Positions 9,707 to 17,153 of a stretch of DNA of 64,000 nucleotides are shown in pieces (position 1 is the first letter of the stretch; the number at the start of each line of letters is the position of its first letter). The notes under the pieces are model-generated. The model was given only the letters and a program-made list of their open reading frames with translations. It searched no databases and was not told where the DNA came from. This stretch comes from Nitrospira sp. Its GTDB lineage: Bacteria > Nitrospirota > Nitrospiria > Nitrospirales > UBA8639. Position numbers and translations under genes: made by a program. The DNA is taken from NCBI GenBank assembly GCA_011523385.1, contig WTGX01000017.1, positions 143,553 through 207,552 of the forward strand, written 5' to 3'.

Positions 9707-9865
9707 TTACCGCTTTTCTTTGTGGACGGCATGCTTCCGGCAGTACGAACAATATTTTTTCAGTTCGATCCGGTCGGGATCGTTTTTCTTGTTTTTGGAG
9801 GTCCAATAGACCGATTTGCCCGGCGTCTCGCATCCGGTGCAGGCAATGGCAATCGTGATACGCAT
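9707..9865 (-). CDS. rpmG: 50S ribosomal protein L33 (zinc-ribbon form)
   Basis: A 52-aa L33, recognisable by WTSKNKKNDPDRIELKKYC. It keeps both cysteine pairs (CTGC at residues 9-12 and CSYC at 39-42), so it is the zinc-binding (C+) form. It is last of four ribosomal-protein genes on this strand. The ATG is at 9865. Confidence 0.93.
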   Translation of the reverse strand: MRITIAIACTGCETPGKSVYWTSKNKKNDPDRIELKKYCSYCRKHAVHKEKR

Positions 9866-9886
9866 ATCCTAAACTCCTGAAGCCCA

Positions 9887-10123
9887 TTAGATGTGTTCAC
9901 CGGCCGCCCGCATATCGGCGACGACGCGGGCCAACCCCTTTTTATCGATAATTTTCATGCCGTGGGTTGAAACCGACAGGGTAATCCAACGATTCTCTTC
10001 CAGCAGAAAGTAGCGTTTCCGATGCAGATTCGGGAAAAACCGCCGCTTGGTTTTGTTATTGGCATGACTCACGCGATGGCCGGACATCGGCCGCTTTCCG
10101 GTGACCTGACAACGTTGTCCCAT
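9887..10123 (-). CDS. rpmB: 50S ribosomal protein L28 (zinc-free form)
   Basis: 78 aa with the L28 hallmarks [17 protein letters not shown] and RFFPNLH. Only one cysteine is present, so this is the C-minus form. Of two candidate ATGs (10129 and 10123), the AAGGAGG ribosome site is spaced 7 nt from the second, so 10123 is the start. It is 21 nt upstream of rpmG. Confidence 0.94.
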   Translation of the reverse strand: MGQRCQVTGKRPMSGHRVSHANNKTKRRFFPNLHRKRYFLLEENRWITLSVSTHGMKIIDKKGLARVVADMRAAGEHI

Positions 10124-10242
10124 CAACATACCTCCTTATCCGCGACTAAGCACTTATGCTTTTCATTTCTCAATCGACTGCTGAGTTTTGCCATATACTC
10201 ATCTCCCTACTTCGAGGTTGAGGGCTCCAGGCCCTGACTTCA

Positions 10243-10458
10243 TCAGTATTCGGACTGCCGGCCGAACGGTAACAGCGCCATGTGTCGCGCTCGCTTGATC
10301 GCTCGCGCGATCTCCCTCTGCCGATGTTGACTATTGCCCGTCATTCGTCGAGGCAGGATGCGCCCGCTTTCCGTTATGAACTTCCGCAGCCACTCCGCAT
10401 TTTTCCAATCCACCGGTGTCGTATCGTCGATCACGCGACGGCGTCGCCCTTCAAGCAT
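10243..10458 (-). CDS. rpsR: 30S ribosomal protein S18 (zinc-free form)
   Basis: 71 aa. The S18 core is [32 protein letters not shown]. There are no cysteines, so it is C-minus. The frame extends upstream to 10560, but the ATG at 10458 has GGAG nine bases ahead and gives the family length. It is not next to rpsF or rplI as the primary S18 gene usually is, which supports a paralogous copy. Confidence 0.93.
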   Translation of the reverse strand: MLEGRRRRVIDDTTPVDWKNAEWLRKFITESGRILPRRMTGNSQHRQREIARAIKRARHMALLPFGRQSEY

Positions 10459-10691
10459 GCTCGTTTCTCCATATACAATGACAATGAATTGCGCCTGTTT
10501 CATGTGGCCCGGACTGAAGTCCTCCCCGATAGCGCTCACGGATACACGTGAGGTTGCCACACACGGACACGCGTTCAGCCGGACGATCAGAATAATGTGA
10601 CGAGATCAAACCGCGGCGGGAGGACCCCGCGAATAAGGGACGGACACGAATAGGAGGTCCGACGGCCTAGCCGCCATTCATGATCAGCCCT

Positions 10692-10997
10692 CTACCAGCT
10701 CGACTTTCTCACTCCGGGAATACCCCCTCGTAATGCCAACAAACGGAAATCGATGCGGGACATGCCGAATCGTCTCAGGAATCCACGGGTCCGGCCTGAA
10801 ATCAGACATCGGTTTCTCACTCGGCTTGGGCTGGCATTGCGGGGCAGCGCCTGCAGCCCCCGCTGCGCCTCCACCCGCTCCTCCAAAGAAGACCCAGGAT
10901 TTCGGATAACTTCCTTTAAAATGGCTCGTTGTTGGGCGTACTGCTTCACCGCCTCTTTTCGTTTTTCATTTTTAATGATGCAACTTTTTTTGGCCAT
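10692..10997 (-). CDS. rpsN: 30S ribosomal protein S14 (long, zinc-free form)
   Basis: 101 aa, the long S14 type without CxxC pairs. It ends [40 protein letters not shown], the S14 C-terminus. The ATG at 10997 has GGAAGG upstream. It is first of the rpsN-rpsR-rpmB-rpmG set. The same gene content in actinobacteria is the Zur-controlled alternative ribosomal-protein operon (family knowledge). It is isolated from the main spc operon. Confidence 0.94.
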   Translation of the reverse strand: MAKKSCIIKNEKRKEAVKQYAQQRAILKEVIRNPGSSLEERVEAQRGLQALPRNASPSRVRNRCLISGRTRGFLRRFGMSRIDFRLLALRGGIPGVRKSSW

Positions 10998-11101
10998 AGG
11001 ACCTTCCTTTCCTCAAGGTGTGAAGCTTTCTCCATATCCTCTTTTTGGGTTAACCATTGTTTTGGGTAATTCGTCCACCAATCAGCGATTGTTTCTGCTG
11101 C

Positions 11102-11135
11102 GTATACTTATACAAAGTCACTTCGTTTTCTTGAA
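11102..11135 (-). promoter_or_regulatory. Candidate promoter and operator of rpsN operon
   Basis: On the minus strand TTCAAG (11135-11130) and TATAAG (11112-11107) are 17 bp apart. A perfect 5-bp dyad, GTATA-AG-TATAC (11113-11102), overlaps the -10 box. This is where a repressor such as Zur would act, though the site does not match a Zur consensus I can cite with confidence. Confidence 0.4.
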
Positions 11136-11365
11136 TGACTTTTCAATGAACGTCAAAAACTACTAAATGAAAGGTGTGTTTTCTGGGGACGAGTGTACGA
11201 CGAAGAGAAATTATCGAAACAAGAAATGTGGGAGTGTGGACGTTACAAGTTCGACGGGAATTCGGTGAACCGATTTTCAGCTACCCAGGCGGGTAATAGA
11301 CTCCGCAGGCAAGCTGCCAAGCCTATGATCGCGTAACCCGCGCGCGGATTGAAACTCAGTTGCAG

Positions 11366-11521
11366 TTAAATACGACTCGAGGTCTTGCAGCACCCGCTAC
11401 AGCAATCACCACATGCGCATGACGCATCACAGCGACAAACTTCAGTTCCACAACAGCAGTTACACGTCGTTGTCTTGCATGCACACTTGCCATTTTTGCA
11501 GCATCCACAGGAATCTTTCAT
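11366..11521 (-). CDS. Metallothionein-like cysteine-rich protein
   Basis: 51 aa with 17 cysteines, one residue in three, arranged as CGCC, CAC, CNCCC, CRC, CAC, CC and CC. There are no aromatic residues and several Lys, so it is a metal-thiolate scaffold by composition. The ATG at 11521 has GGAGGAG upstream and lies 13 nt after the merR stop, giving a merR-metallothionein operon. It does not match the SmtA/BmtA pattern I know, so the family is unassigned. The larger frame upstream to 11614 runs through merR and is not used. It probably buffers or sequesters soft metals such as Hg, Cd, Cu or Zn (inference). Confidence 0.8.
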   Translation of the reverse strand: MKDSCGCCKNGKCACKTTTCNCCCGTEVCRCDASCACGDCCSGCCKTSSRI

Positions 11522-11534
11522 TGCTTTCTCCTCC

Positions 11535-11945
11535 TCATTTTTCGCAGCACTCCCAATTGTTTTCAAAGCAATCCAGGAGCCTGCATTCAGAATCATCCGA
11601 CGCTTCACGGCCACAGATCAGGGAAAACTCGCGGAGCATTCCCGCCATCCTATTCAAGTCGGCTATCTTCCGTTCAATTTGATCGATCTTCTCGTTACAA
11701 GTCTTTGCAATAAAGGGTCGTGTTTCTCGGGAACAAAGAGCAAGGCCCAGGAGATCTTGAGCGTCTTTGAGGGAGAATCCAAGCCCCTGAACTCTCTTGA
11801 CAAACTTGATTATCCGCACGTCAGATTCCGGGTACTTTCGAAAACCTGACGTTCGAAATGGCTTTTCCAGAAGACCCTTCCTGTGATAAAAGCGGACTGT
11901 CTCTACCCCGACCCCGGCTGCCTTGGCTAAGGTTCCAATCGTCAT
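11535..11945 (-). CDS. merR: MerR-family metal-responsive regulator
   Basis: About 136 aa. The winged HTH is MTIGTLAKAAGVGVETVRFYHRKGLL, then a long dimerisation helix. Cysteines at about 71, 83, 111, 121, 126, 133 and 134 resemble the effector region of mercury-type MerR (LxC..SxCxLL). The open frame reaches 12020 and contains its own promoter. I choose the ATG at 11945 because the -10 box ends only 7 nt before the ATG at 11969. It is autoregulated through a 20-bp-spaced promoter and transcribed with the cysteine-rich gene. No mercury reductase or transporter is adjacent, so the ligand is open. Confidence 0.88.
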   Translation of the reverse strand: MTIGTLAKAAGVGVETVRFYHRKGLLEKPFRTSGFRKYPESDVRIIKFVKRVQGLGFSLKDAQDLLGLALCSRETRPFIAKTCNEKIDQIERKIADLNRMAGMLREFSLICGREASDDSECRLLDCFENNWECCEK

Positions 11946-11975
11946 TTGTTCTTTATCGGCCTTTTTCATATCTGA

Positions 11976-12007
11976 AGTATACACTCCGTACCCAAGTACA
12001 GAGTCAA
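11976..12007 (-). promoter_or_regulatory. MerR-type promoter with operator in 20-bp spacer
   Basis: Minus strand: -35 TTGACT (12007-12002), 20-bp spacer, -10 TATACT (11981-11976). The spacer region holds a 9-bp dyad with one mismatch, ACTCTGTAC-TTGG-GTACGGAGT (12004-11983). An over-long spacer with a central dyad is the hallmark of MerR-activated promoters. Confidence 0.85.
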
Positions 12008-12197
12008 GGGTTTTTTTCACCCGCGATCGTAGGCCTGAGCCTGGGAACAGGAATTATAAAAGGCTTTTTTGGCTTGGACCGGAAAGTAGCCAGGACGGTA
12101 CGAATGGGTCAATCAGGGATTGGAAACGAGGTCAGGTCTTGCCATGTGCATACCTTGCTTGAGCCGATTGAGCAAGGCACATCAAACCACTCACGGC

Positions 12198-12437
12198 TTA
12201 GCCCGTCCTTTGACAAATCAGTAACCGTTCATCGGCTTTCTTCGGCCCGAAAGCCACCCATCTTCCATCTTTGACCGAATAACAGAACGAGCAGGTTCGA
12301 TCCTCAAAGGGAGAGAGCCCCATCAACCAATCAGGGGAAAATCCGGATCGATATTCCTGAGGCAAAAAGTCGGCAAAGGATGAACCCACTCCCGCTTGGC
12401 GTGCCGGGAGGTTGCCTTCCGGGAGTTGTTCGGTCAT
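12198..12437 (-). CDS. Small hypothetical protein
   Basis: 79 aa, soluble, with CSFC near residue 49 and an ending DERLLICQRTG. Its ATG follows GGAGGTGGGG and overlaps the stop of a 25-codon ORF. No family recognised. The upstream and N-terminal DNA is rich in G-run and C-run hairpins (CCCCGAGCATCGAGCGGGG, CTCCCGG..CGGGAG), so a structured RNA, for example an intron or intergenic RNA remnant, is an alternative to a protein gene. Confidence 0.4.
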   Translation of the reverse strand: MTEQLPEGNLPARQAGVGSSFADFLPQEYRSGFSPDWLMGLSPFEDRTCSFCYSVKDGRWVAFGPKKADERLLICQRTG

Positions 12438-12511
12438 CGGACCCCACCTCCCGTTTCTGCGCCCCCCGCTCGATGCTCGGGGCTTGGACGTACTTCATAG
12501 GATGCTTTCAT
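12434..12511 (-). CDS. Short ORF (25 aa) coupled to the 79-aa gene
   Basis: ATG at 12511 has GAGGAG upstream. It reads MKASYEVRPSPEHRAGG and stops in an ATGA overlap with the next ORF. It could be a leader peptide or chance translation of a hairpin-rich RNA. Confidence 0.3.
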   Translation of the reverse strand: MKASYEVRPSPEHRAGGAETGGGVR

Positions 12512-12545
12512 CAATCCACTCCTCTTCTGGTCATTCGGATGCTTC

Positions 12546-13340
12546 CTAATGCGGAAGTACAGTCAGGATGCCGATCGTCACCATCCCGGCCAGCATCATG
12601 GCAAACGGCCAGGCCCCGCTGGCCGCCCCATGCCGGCCATGTAAACCGGGAACCAGGTCGGCAAGACCGATATACAAAAAACTGGCGGCGGCCAACATCA
12701 GGGCATAGGGCACGATCGGCTTCGCATAGGCCAAGCCCCCAAACGCCAACACCACCCCTGCGAGGGTCGCCATACCAGACAGGGTATTGGCCCAAAACGC
12801 CTGCCACCGGGAAAATCCGCTCGACAGCAGAATGGTGAAGTCACTCAACTCCTGTGGAATTTCATGACCCAGAACCGCCAACGTCGTGACCAGACCCAGG
12901 GTAGGAGATACGACACAAGCCACGCCGATGGCAATGCCGTCGGCAAAGTTATGAACAGCATCGCCGACCAGGATCAATGTTCCGGCTTCTCGGCGAACCA
13001 TCGAGCCCTTCGCGTGCCCGTGAGTCTTGAACTCAGCAGCCTCCCCGTGCGCATGACGCCAGATCACCATCCATTCCAGAATAAAGAACAGGACCAGCCC
13101 CGCTAACAAAGCGATGCCCGCCTCATTAATCGAAATGTCTTCGAGTGCCTCGGGAATCAGCCCGATGGTCGCCGTCGCCAGCATCGTGCCGGTCGCAAAC
13201 CCCAGCAGATTCGGCATCATCCATTGCCGCCATTCATCCGGAATAAACAGAACCAGACCGGCAGGTAATAAGGCACCCAAGCTGCCCAGTAACCCCATCA
13301 AGATGGCAAACATCCATGTGGATTCCTGGGGCAGGCTCAC
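12546..13340 (-). CDS. ZIP-family divalent metal transporter
   Basis: Imports Zn2+ or similar divalent metals across the inner membrane. It is 264 aa with about eight hydrophobic helices. The binuclear metal-site motifs are both intact: HNFADG in TM4 (GDAVHNFADGIAIG) and HEIPQE in TM5. A short His-rich loop (HAHGE..HGHAKG) lies before TM4. The GTG at 13340 is the longest start and the ATG at 13313 is also possible. It is encoded downstream of a COG0523 GTPase, which fits zinc supply. Confidence 0.92.
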   Translation of the reverse strand: MSLPQESTWMFAILMGLLGSLGALLPAGLVLFIPDEWRQWMMPNLLGFATGTMLATATIGLIPEALEDISINEAGIALLAGLVLFFILEWMVIWRHAHGEAAEFKTHGHAKGSMVRREAGTLILVGDAVHNFADGIAIGVACVVSPTLGLVTTLAVLGHEIPQELSDFTILLSSGFSRWQAFWANTLSGMATLAGVVLAFGGLAYAKPIVPYALMLAAASFLYIGLADLVPGLHGRHGAASGAWPFAMMLAGMVTIGILTVLPH

Positions 13341-13557
13341 GAGTTTGGCCCGATCTGGTCAGGGCCACAGACCTGACCGTGATACATCGCCCTCTCCCTC
13401 GGTGTTAGCCACGTCCATGGACTGGGGGCTGTTCATGTTTGACACGTGGCAATAATTCGGCGAGGTTGCAAGGGCGATGATCTATGTCGAGCTGGGGAAG
13501 GATGATCTGTTCCATGCCCAAGCGGCAGGCTCCGGTCGACCACGGCAGCAGAAACAC

Positions 13558-13881
13558 TTAAGGGTCCGATGTTTCGCCGGTTGCACCGTCTGCCTGACTC
13601 ATTCCATCACCTCGCTGATGTTCCCCAGCCTGCGCCAGGGCCTCCACGTCCTGTTGCGTCACGTCATCCGCCGTTTTATGAACCTTGAACTGGGTCGTCT
13701 TTCCCGGCACTTCCAAAAGCGCAATGACCGTTTCAATGGGCGGACAACCGGGCTCCCGGCACTCCAATTCGGTCACCATAACCGTGGTCTCTTCCGGCAA
13801 AGACCAGGCCGAACGAGCCCAGGATTTAATACGATCTGCCTGGTCCGGATCGATGCGGGGGCGCCCTCCAAATAAATTCAT
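13558..13881 (-). CDS. Conserved small protein of COG0523 neighbourhood
   Basis: 107 aa, cytoplasmic. The core is MVTELECREPGCPPIETVIALL followed by QFKVHK, with two cysteines six residues apart that could bind metal. I recall similar proteins beside CobW-type GTPases, but I know no activity. It starts 2 nt after the WD40 gene stop, so it is part of the same operon. The Asp/Gly-rich tail looks disordered. Confidence 0.75.
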   Translation of the reverse strand: MNLFGGRPRIDPDQADRIKSWARSAWSLPEETTVMVTELECREPGCPPIETVIALLEVPGKTTQFKVHKTADDVTQQDVEALAQAGEHQRGDGMSQADGATGETSDP

Positions 13882-13883
13882 CG

Positions 13884-14948
13884 TTACCCCCTCACGCCTT
13901 CCACGGCAAAGAGCGCCACCGTTCCGTCATCGGCACCCGCCGCCAGACAGGCATCGATCGGACTCCAAGCCACACAGGACAATCCTCCCGACACACGCAG
14001 TTCCTGACTCACCATCAGCTTCGCCTTCCCGGGATTCCACAAACAGATCAACCCGTCTTCCCCTACCGTCGCCACCATCCGCTCACGAGGGTGACAGGCA
14101 ATTGCTTGAATCCACCCCAGGTGGTCGCCCAAAAGCCGACCACTGGATCCTTCGAATTTTTGGGCCGACCACGTCACCAAATCAGGACCGGCTGCTGTCC
14201 ATAAAGATTCTCCATAGGGATCGAAGACCACGTGCCCGACCTTGCAGGGATAACCGGCCATATGCCAGTTCTGTTCGGTCAAGAGACTCCATAAATGGAC
14301 CGACCCATCCAAATTTCCCGCGGCCAGGTACTGCCCGTCCGAACTGATTGATAACGACAGGAGGGCTCCATTGTAGGGAAACATATTCACGGGGGAGTTC
14401 ATCCCGACCCGCCATAATGTGACTCCTCCGAAACAGGAGGAAAATATTTGGCCGGGATATCCCGTTCGCCAACAAAGATCGGACACAGAAGTCTGATGAT
14501 CAGAGGTCTCCCATTCCACAGAGCACCCGCCCGACTCCGACCACTTCAGGATTTGCAGAGTTTTTCCCGCGGTCATCGCCAACCGTTCGCCGCCTGATTC
14601 CCATGCCAGATGTTCCACCCAGCCCTTTCCATCTCCAACCGGAATCACGGCACGCTCTTCTCCGGAATCGACGTCCCACACACGCCCCACTCCGTCTTCC
14701 CCGGCGGTTGCGAGAATTTTTCCTCCGGGATGCCACCCCTCCGCCAGTACCGCGCCTTGATGTTTCGGGTTACGGAAGACGCATCGCTGGGATCCCACGT
14801 GCCAGACCGCGACTTGGCCGCTCGCATCCGCAGCCGCCAATCGGCTGCCGTCCGGCGAAAACATGACGGCATGGATGTATTCATCCAAGAGAAACGTCCC
14901 GATCGGCCGCAATCGAACTCCTGCCCGAGGCCGCACTAAACGAGGCAC
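13884..14948 (-). CDS. WD40-repeat protein
   Basis: About 354 aa composed of beta-propeller repeats with repeated GH..V..LAW/FSPDG..LA..DG.V.LW patterns (for example [37 protein letters not shown] and [22 protein letters not shown]). It probably folds as one seven-bladed propeller used for protein contacts. The GTG at 14948 has GAAGGG upstream and overlaps the COG0523 gene. A GTG at 14936 overlapping the TAG is possible. A partnership with the GTPase is suggested by position only. Confidence 0.85.
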   Translation of the reverse strand: MPRLVRPRAGVRLRPIGTFLLDEYIHAVMFSPDGSRLAAADASGQVAVWHVGSQRCVFRNPKHQGAVLAEGWHPGGKILATAGEDGVGRVWDVDSGEERAVIPVGDGKGWVEHLAWESGGERLAMTAGKTLQILKWSESGGCSVEWETSDHQTSVSDLCWRTGYPGQIFSSCFGGVTLWRVGMNSPVNMFPYNGALLSLSISSDGQYLAAGNLDGSVHLWSLLTEQNWHMAGYPCKVGHVVFDPYGESLWTAAGPDLVTWSAQKFEGSSGRLLGDHLGWIQAIACHPRERMVATVGEDGLICLWNPGKAKLMVSQELRVSGGLSCVAWSPIDACLAAGADDGTVALFAVEGVRG

Positions 14949-15907
14949 AATCGAAACCCTTCGGCCAGTCGATCGCGATCGAGGTTGCGGCCGATGAACA
15001 CCAATTGGTTCCCCCTCGGCTCCGTGTCCCGCCATGGCCTATCAGGGCGACCGTCGAACAACATATGCACCCCCTGAAACACGAAGCGCTCATCTTGCCC
15101 CTTCACATTCAAAATCCCTTTCATGCGAAAAATATCGGTGCCCATCCCCGACAGGACCTCCCGCAGCCAATCGTTGACTTTGGCCTCGTCCACCTGTCCG
15201 GCCTCCGCAAGCGATACGGAGTAGACCGACGGATCATGCTCATGCGCTTCCTCGCCTAAAAAGTTCGGATCGATTTCCAGTTTCCGGCTCAGGTCAAACG
15301 CTCCCACATTCAACAGCCGTTCGATTTCCAACCGGGCATCACGGGTCTGGTAGATTTTGGCCATGGCATTGATGGCCCGAACACGGCTCTCCAGCCGCTC
15401 CACTTCCCCTTCGTCCACCAGGTCGATCTTGTTCAGAAGAATGACATCCGCAAAGGCAATTTGCTCCTTGGCCTCTGGACTGGTATCCAGGTGTTCCCAT
15501 ATATGCTTGGCATCCACCACCGTCACAATGGCATCCAGCATCAATCGGCGCTTCATGTCATCATCGACGAAAAAGGTTTGTGCGACGGGTGCCGGATCGG
15601 CCAGCCCCGTGGTCTCGATGACCATATAGTCGAACTGCTCTTTCCGCTTGAGTAAATTGGAAATTATCCGGATCAGGTCTCCCCGGACGGTACAACAGAT
15701 GCATCCATTGTTCATTTCAAAGATTTCTTCGTCCGCCCCTACCACCAATTGATTATCAATGCCGACTTCACCGAATTCATTCACAATCACCGCCACCCGT
15801 TTCCCATGCTCGGTGGTCAGAATACGATTCAACAGGGTTGTTTTGCCCGCGCCAAGAAATCCCGTCAATACAGTGACCGGGACTTGAGCTTGCTCTTCGA
15901 CTCTCAT
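14936..15907 (-). CDS. COG0523/CobW-family metallochaperone GTPase
   Basis: G3E GTPase that delivers metal, often zinc, to client proteins. 323 aa. Walker A is GFLGAGKTT at about 16-24, the metal-binding CICC motif is at about 71-74, the G3-like ETTGLADP follows, and NKID is the G4 motif. The C-terminal CobW_C domain includes [14 protein letters not shown]. The ATG has AAGGGG six bases upstream. It leads the operon with the WD40 gene, the 107-aa gene and probably the ZIP transporter. Confidence 0.95.
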   Translation of the reverse strand: MRVEEQAQVPVTVLTGFLGAGKTTLLNRILTTEHGKRVAVIVNEFGEVGIDNQLVVGADEEIFEMNNGCICCTVRGDLIRIISNLLKRKEQFDYMVIETTGLADPAPVAQTFFVDDDMKRRLMLDAIVTVVDAKHIWEHLDTSPEAKEQIAFADVILLNKIDLVDEGEVERLESRVRAINAMAKIYQTRDARLEIERLLNVGAFDLSRKLEIDPNFLGEEAHEHDPSVYSVSLAEAGQVDEAKVNDWLREVLSGMGTDIFRMKGILNVKGQDERFVFQGVHMLFDGRPDRPWRDTEPRGNQLVFIGRNLDRDRLAEGFRLCLV

Positions 15908-16453
15908 ATTTGCCCCTTTCTATTCGAACATTTTCCCATTGCGACCGATCCTGCTTATCCTCACCTCCGGAATGGGCGGTCCGTGCGATTCCTAAAACTT
16001 TTACCCTGAGACTCCCACGGGTAATGGTGAGTCTTACCCGGACGGCGAAGCGAACATGAACCGCTTCGGAACTGAAGCAAACTGGTGGATCAAACTTAGC
16101 CGAATACACGAAAACGGCAATGAGATTTTCATGAATGGTCCAATTGTTTCCTCGAACTTCCCCAATACGGTTATGAAGCCGTCTATTCCGTTTTTTCTTC
16201 TCCTGGCTGCAAACAGGGGAACCTGTGAGCCCAGGAAAATGAATGAGGCAGGAGAAGATCTATTGCAAGGATGTCAGCGATCCTTGGCGGGCACGACAAA
16301 AGTTTGCGATCGAAAGACGGTTTTCATGTAGCCCTTTCGATAGGAATGCTGCTACTATGGTGGACGGCTGCGCGTCTGGAGTAGCAAAGATCCAGTATTC
16401 GTTTGACCGACGAGAACCCACGGCCTACGACGCTCTCTGAAAGGGGTGAGGAG
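15908..16453. other. Intergenic region, no convincing gene
   Basis: About 545 bp between the divergent COG0523 and YciI-like genes. It contains a short dyad AGACTC..GAGTCT near 16007-16036. A frame at 16056-16331 (+) has no recognisable product and no good ribosome site. I see no clear Zur box. Confidence 0.4.
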
Positions 16454-16783
16454 ATGCCGAATTTCATGCTGGCCTATTACGGCGGAAACGAGCCGGGTTC
16501 GCAGGAAGAAGGAATGGCGCAAATGGAAAAATGGAAGGGTTGGATCGAAGGACTTGGTGAATCGATTGTGAATCCGGGAACACCGTTACCCGTTTCAAAA
16601 ATTGTCAAGGCCGGTAGCGTTGAAGATGATACTGATGAGAATGCGATGAAAGGATTCGCCGTTGTGAAGGCAGAAAGCATGGCGGCTGCCGTAGAAATAG
16701 CTCAGTCAGATCCGTTTTTGGAAAGCGGCGGGACGATACGTGTTTCTCAGATGATGGAGATGAATGAGCAGGGCTCGTGCTGA
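16454..16783 (+). CDS. YciI-like small protein
   Basis: 109 aa with the YCII-related pattern MPNFMLAYYGG..., a central KGFAVVKAESMAAAVEIAQSDPFL and an end VSQMMEM. Such alpha-beta ferredoxin-like proteins form dimers; their chemistry is poorly known. The ATG at 16454 is preceded by GGGGTGAGGAG, so the longer frame from 16403 is rejected. It is monocistronic and upstream of the SRP RNA. Confidence 0.85.
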   Translation: MPNFMLAYYGGNEPGSQEEGMAQMEKWKGWIEGLGESIVNPGTPLPVSKIVKAGSVEDDTDENAMKGFAVVKAESMAAAVEIAQSDPFLESGGTIRVSQMMEMNEQGSC

Positions 16784-16868
16784 AAACCAATTCTCAAACG
16801 CATCAGTAAGCAGGAAAGGCCGTCGCGCGTTCTTCGTCTTCCATTGCTCTGATCACTGACAACGAAAA

Positions 16869-16969
16869 GGGGCTGGGCCCTGTGCAGCAGAATCTTGTGA
16901 ACCCCGCCAGGTCCGGAAGGAAGCAACGGTAAGCAGGCGAGTCTGTGTGCTACAGGATCACCCGGCCCC
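16869..16969 (+). ncRNA. ffs: Signal recognition particle RNA (4.5S, small bacterial type)
   Basis: About 101 nt forming one long hairpin (GGGGCTGGGCC at the 5' end against GGCCCC at the 3' end). The apical conserved segment CAGGTCCGGAAGGAAGCA..GGTAAG is the Ffh-binding and tetraloop region. It lies upstream of dnaX, a common arrangement. Confidence 0.96.
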
Positions 16970-17017
16970 GGTTTTGACGATTCTCATGAGTAGGGGCGGA
17001 CCGGAGCCCGCCCTGCC

Positions 17018-17056
17018 TGTCCTGAGCGAAGTCGAAGGAAGCGAAGCGAACGGGTG
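17018..17056. repeat. Dispersed repeat (CCTGAGCGAAGTCGAAGGA type)
   Basis: One copy of a short GC-rich palindromic repeat between ffs and dnaX. A second partial copy sits at 17126-17145, just before the dnaX start. Related copies are at 18404-18455, 20086-20170, 22893-23019, 59349-59367 and 62973-63028. Confidence 0.7.
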
Positions 17057-17153
17057 TCCGCCCTGGCACGTGACGGCCAAACAAAGGATGACGCGCGTGA
17101 CGCTCCGGGTGGAGCCGAAGGCAGAGTCCTGAGCGGAGTCGAATGAACGAGTA

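Noticed and set aside
11858..12274. Plus-strand frame opposite merR
   Set aside because: merR and its promoter on the minus strand explain the region.
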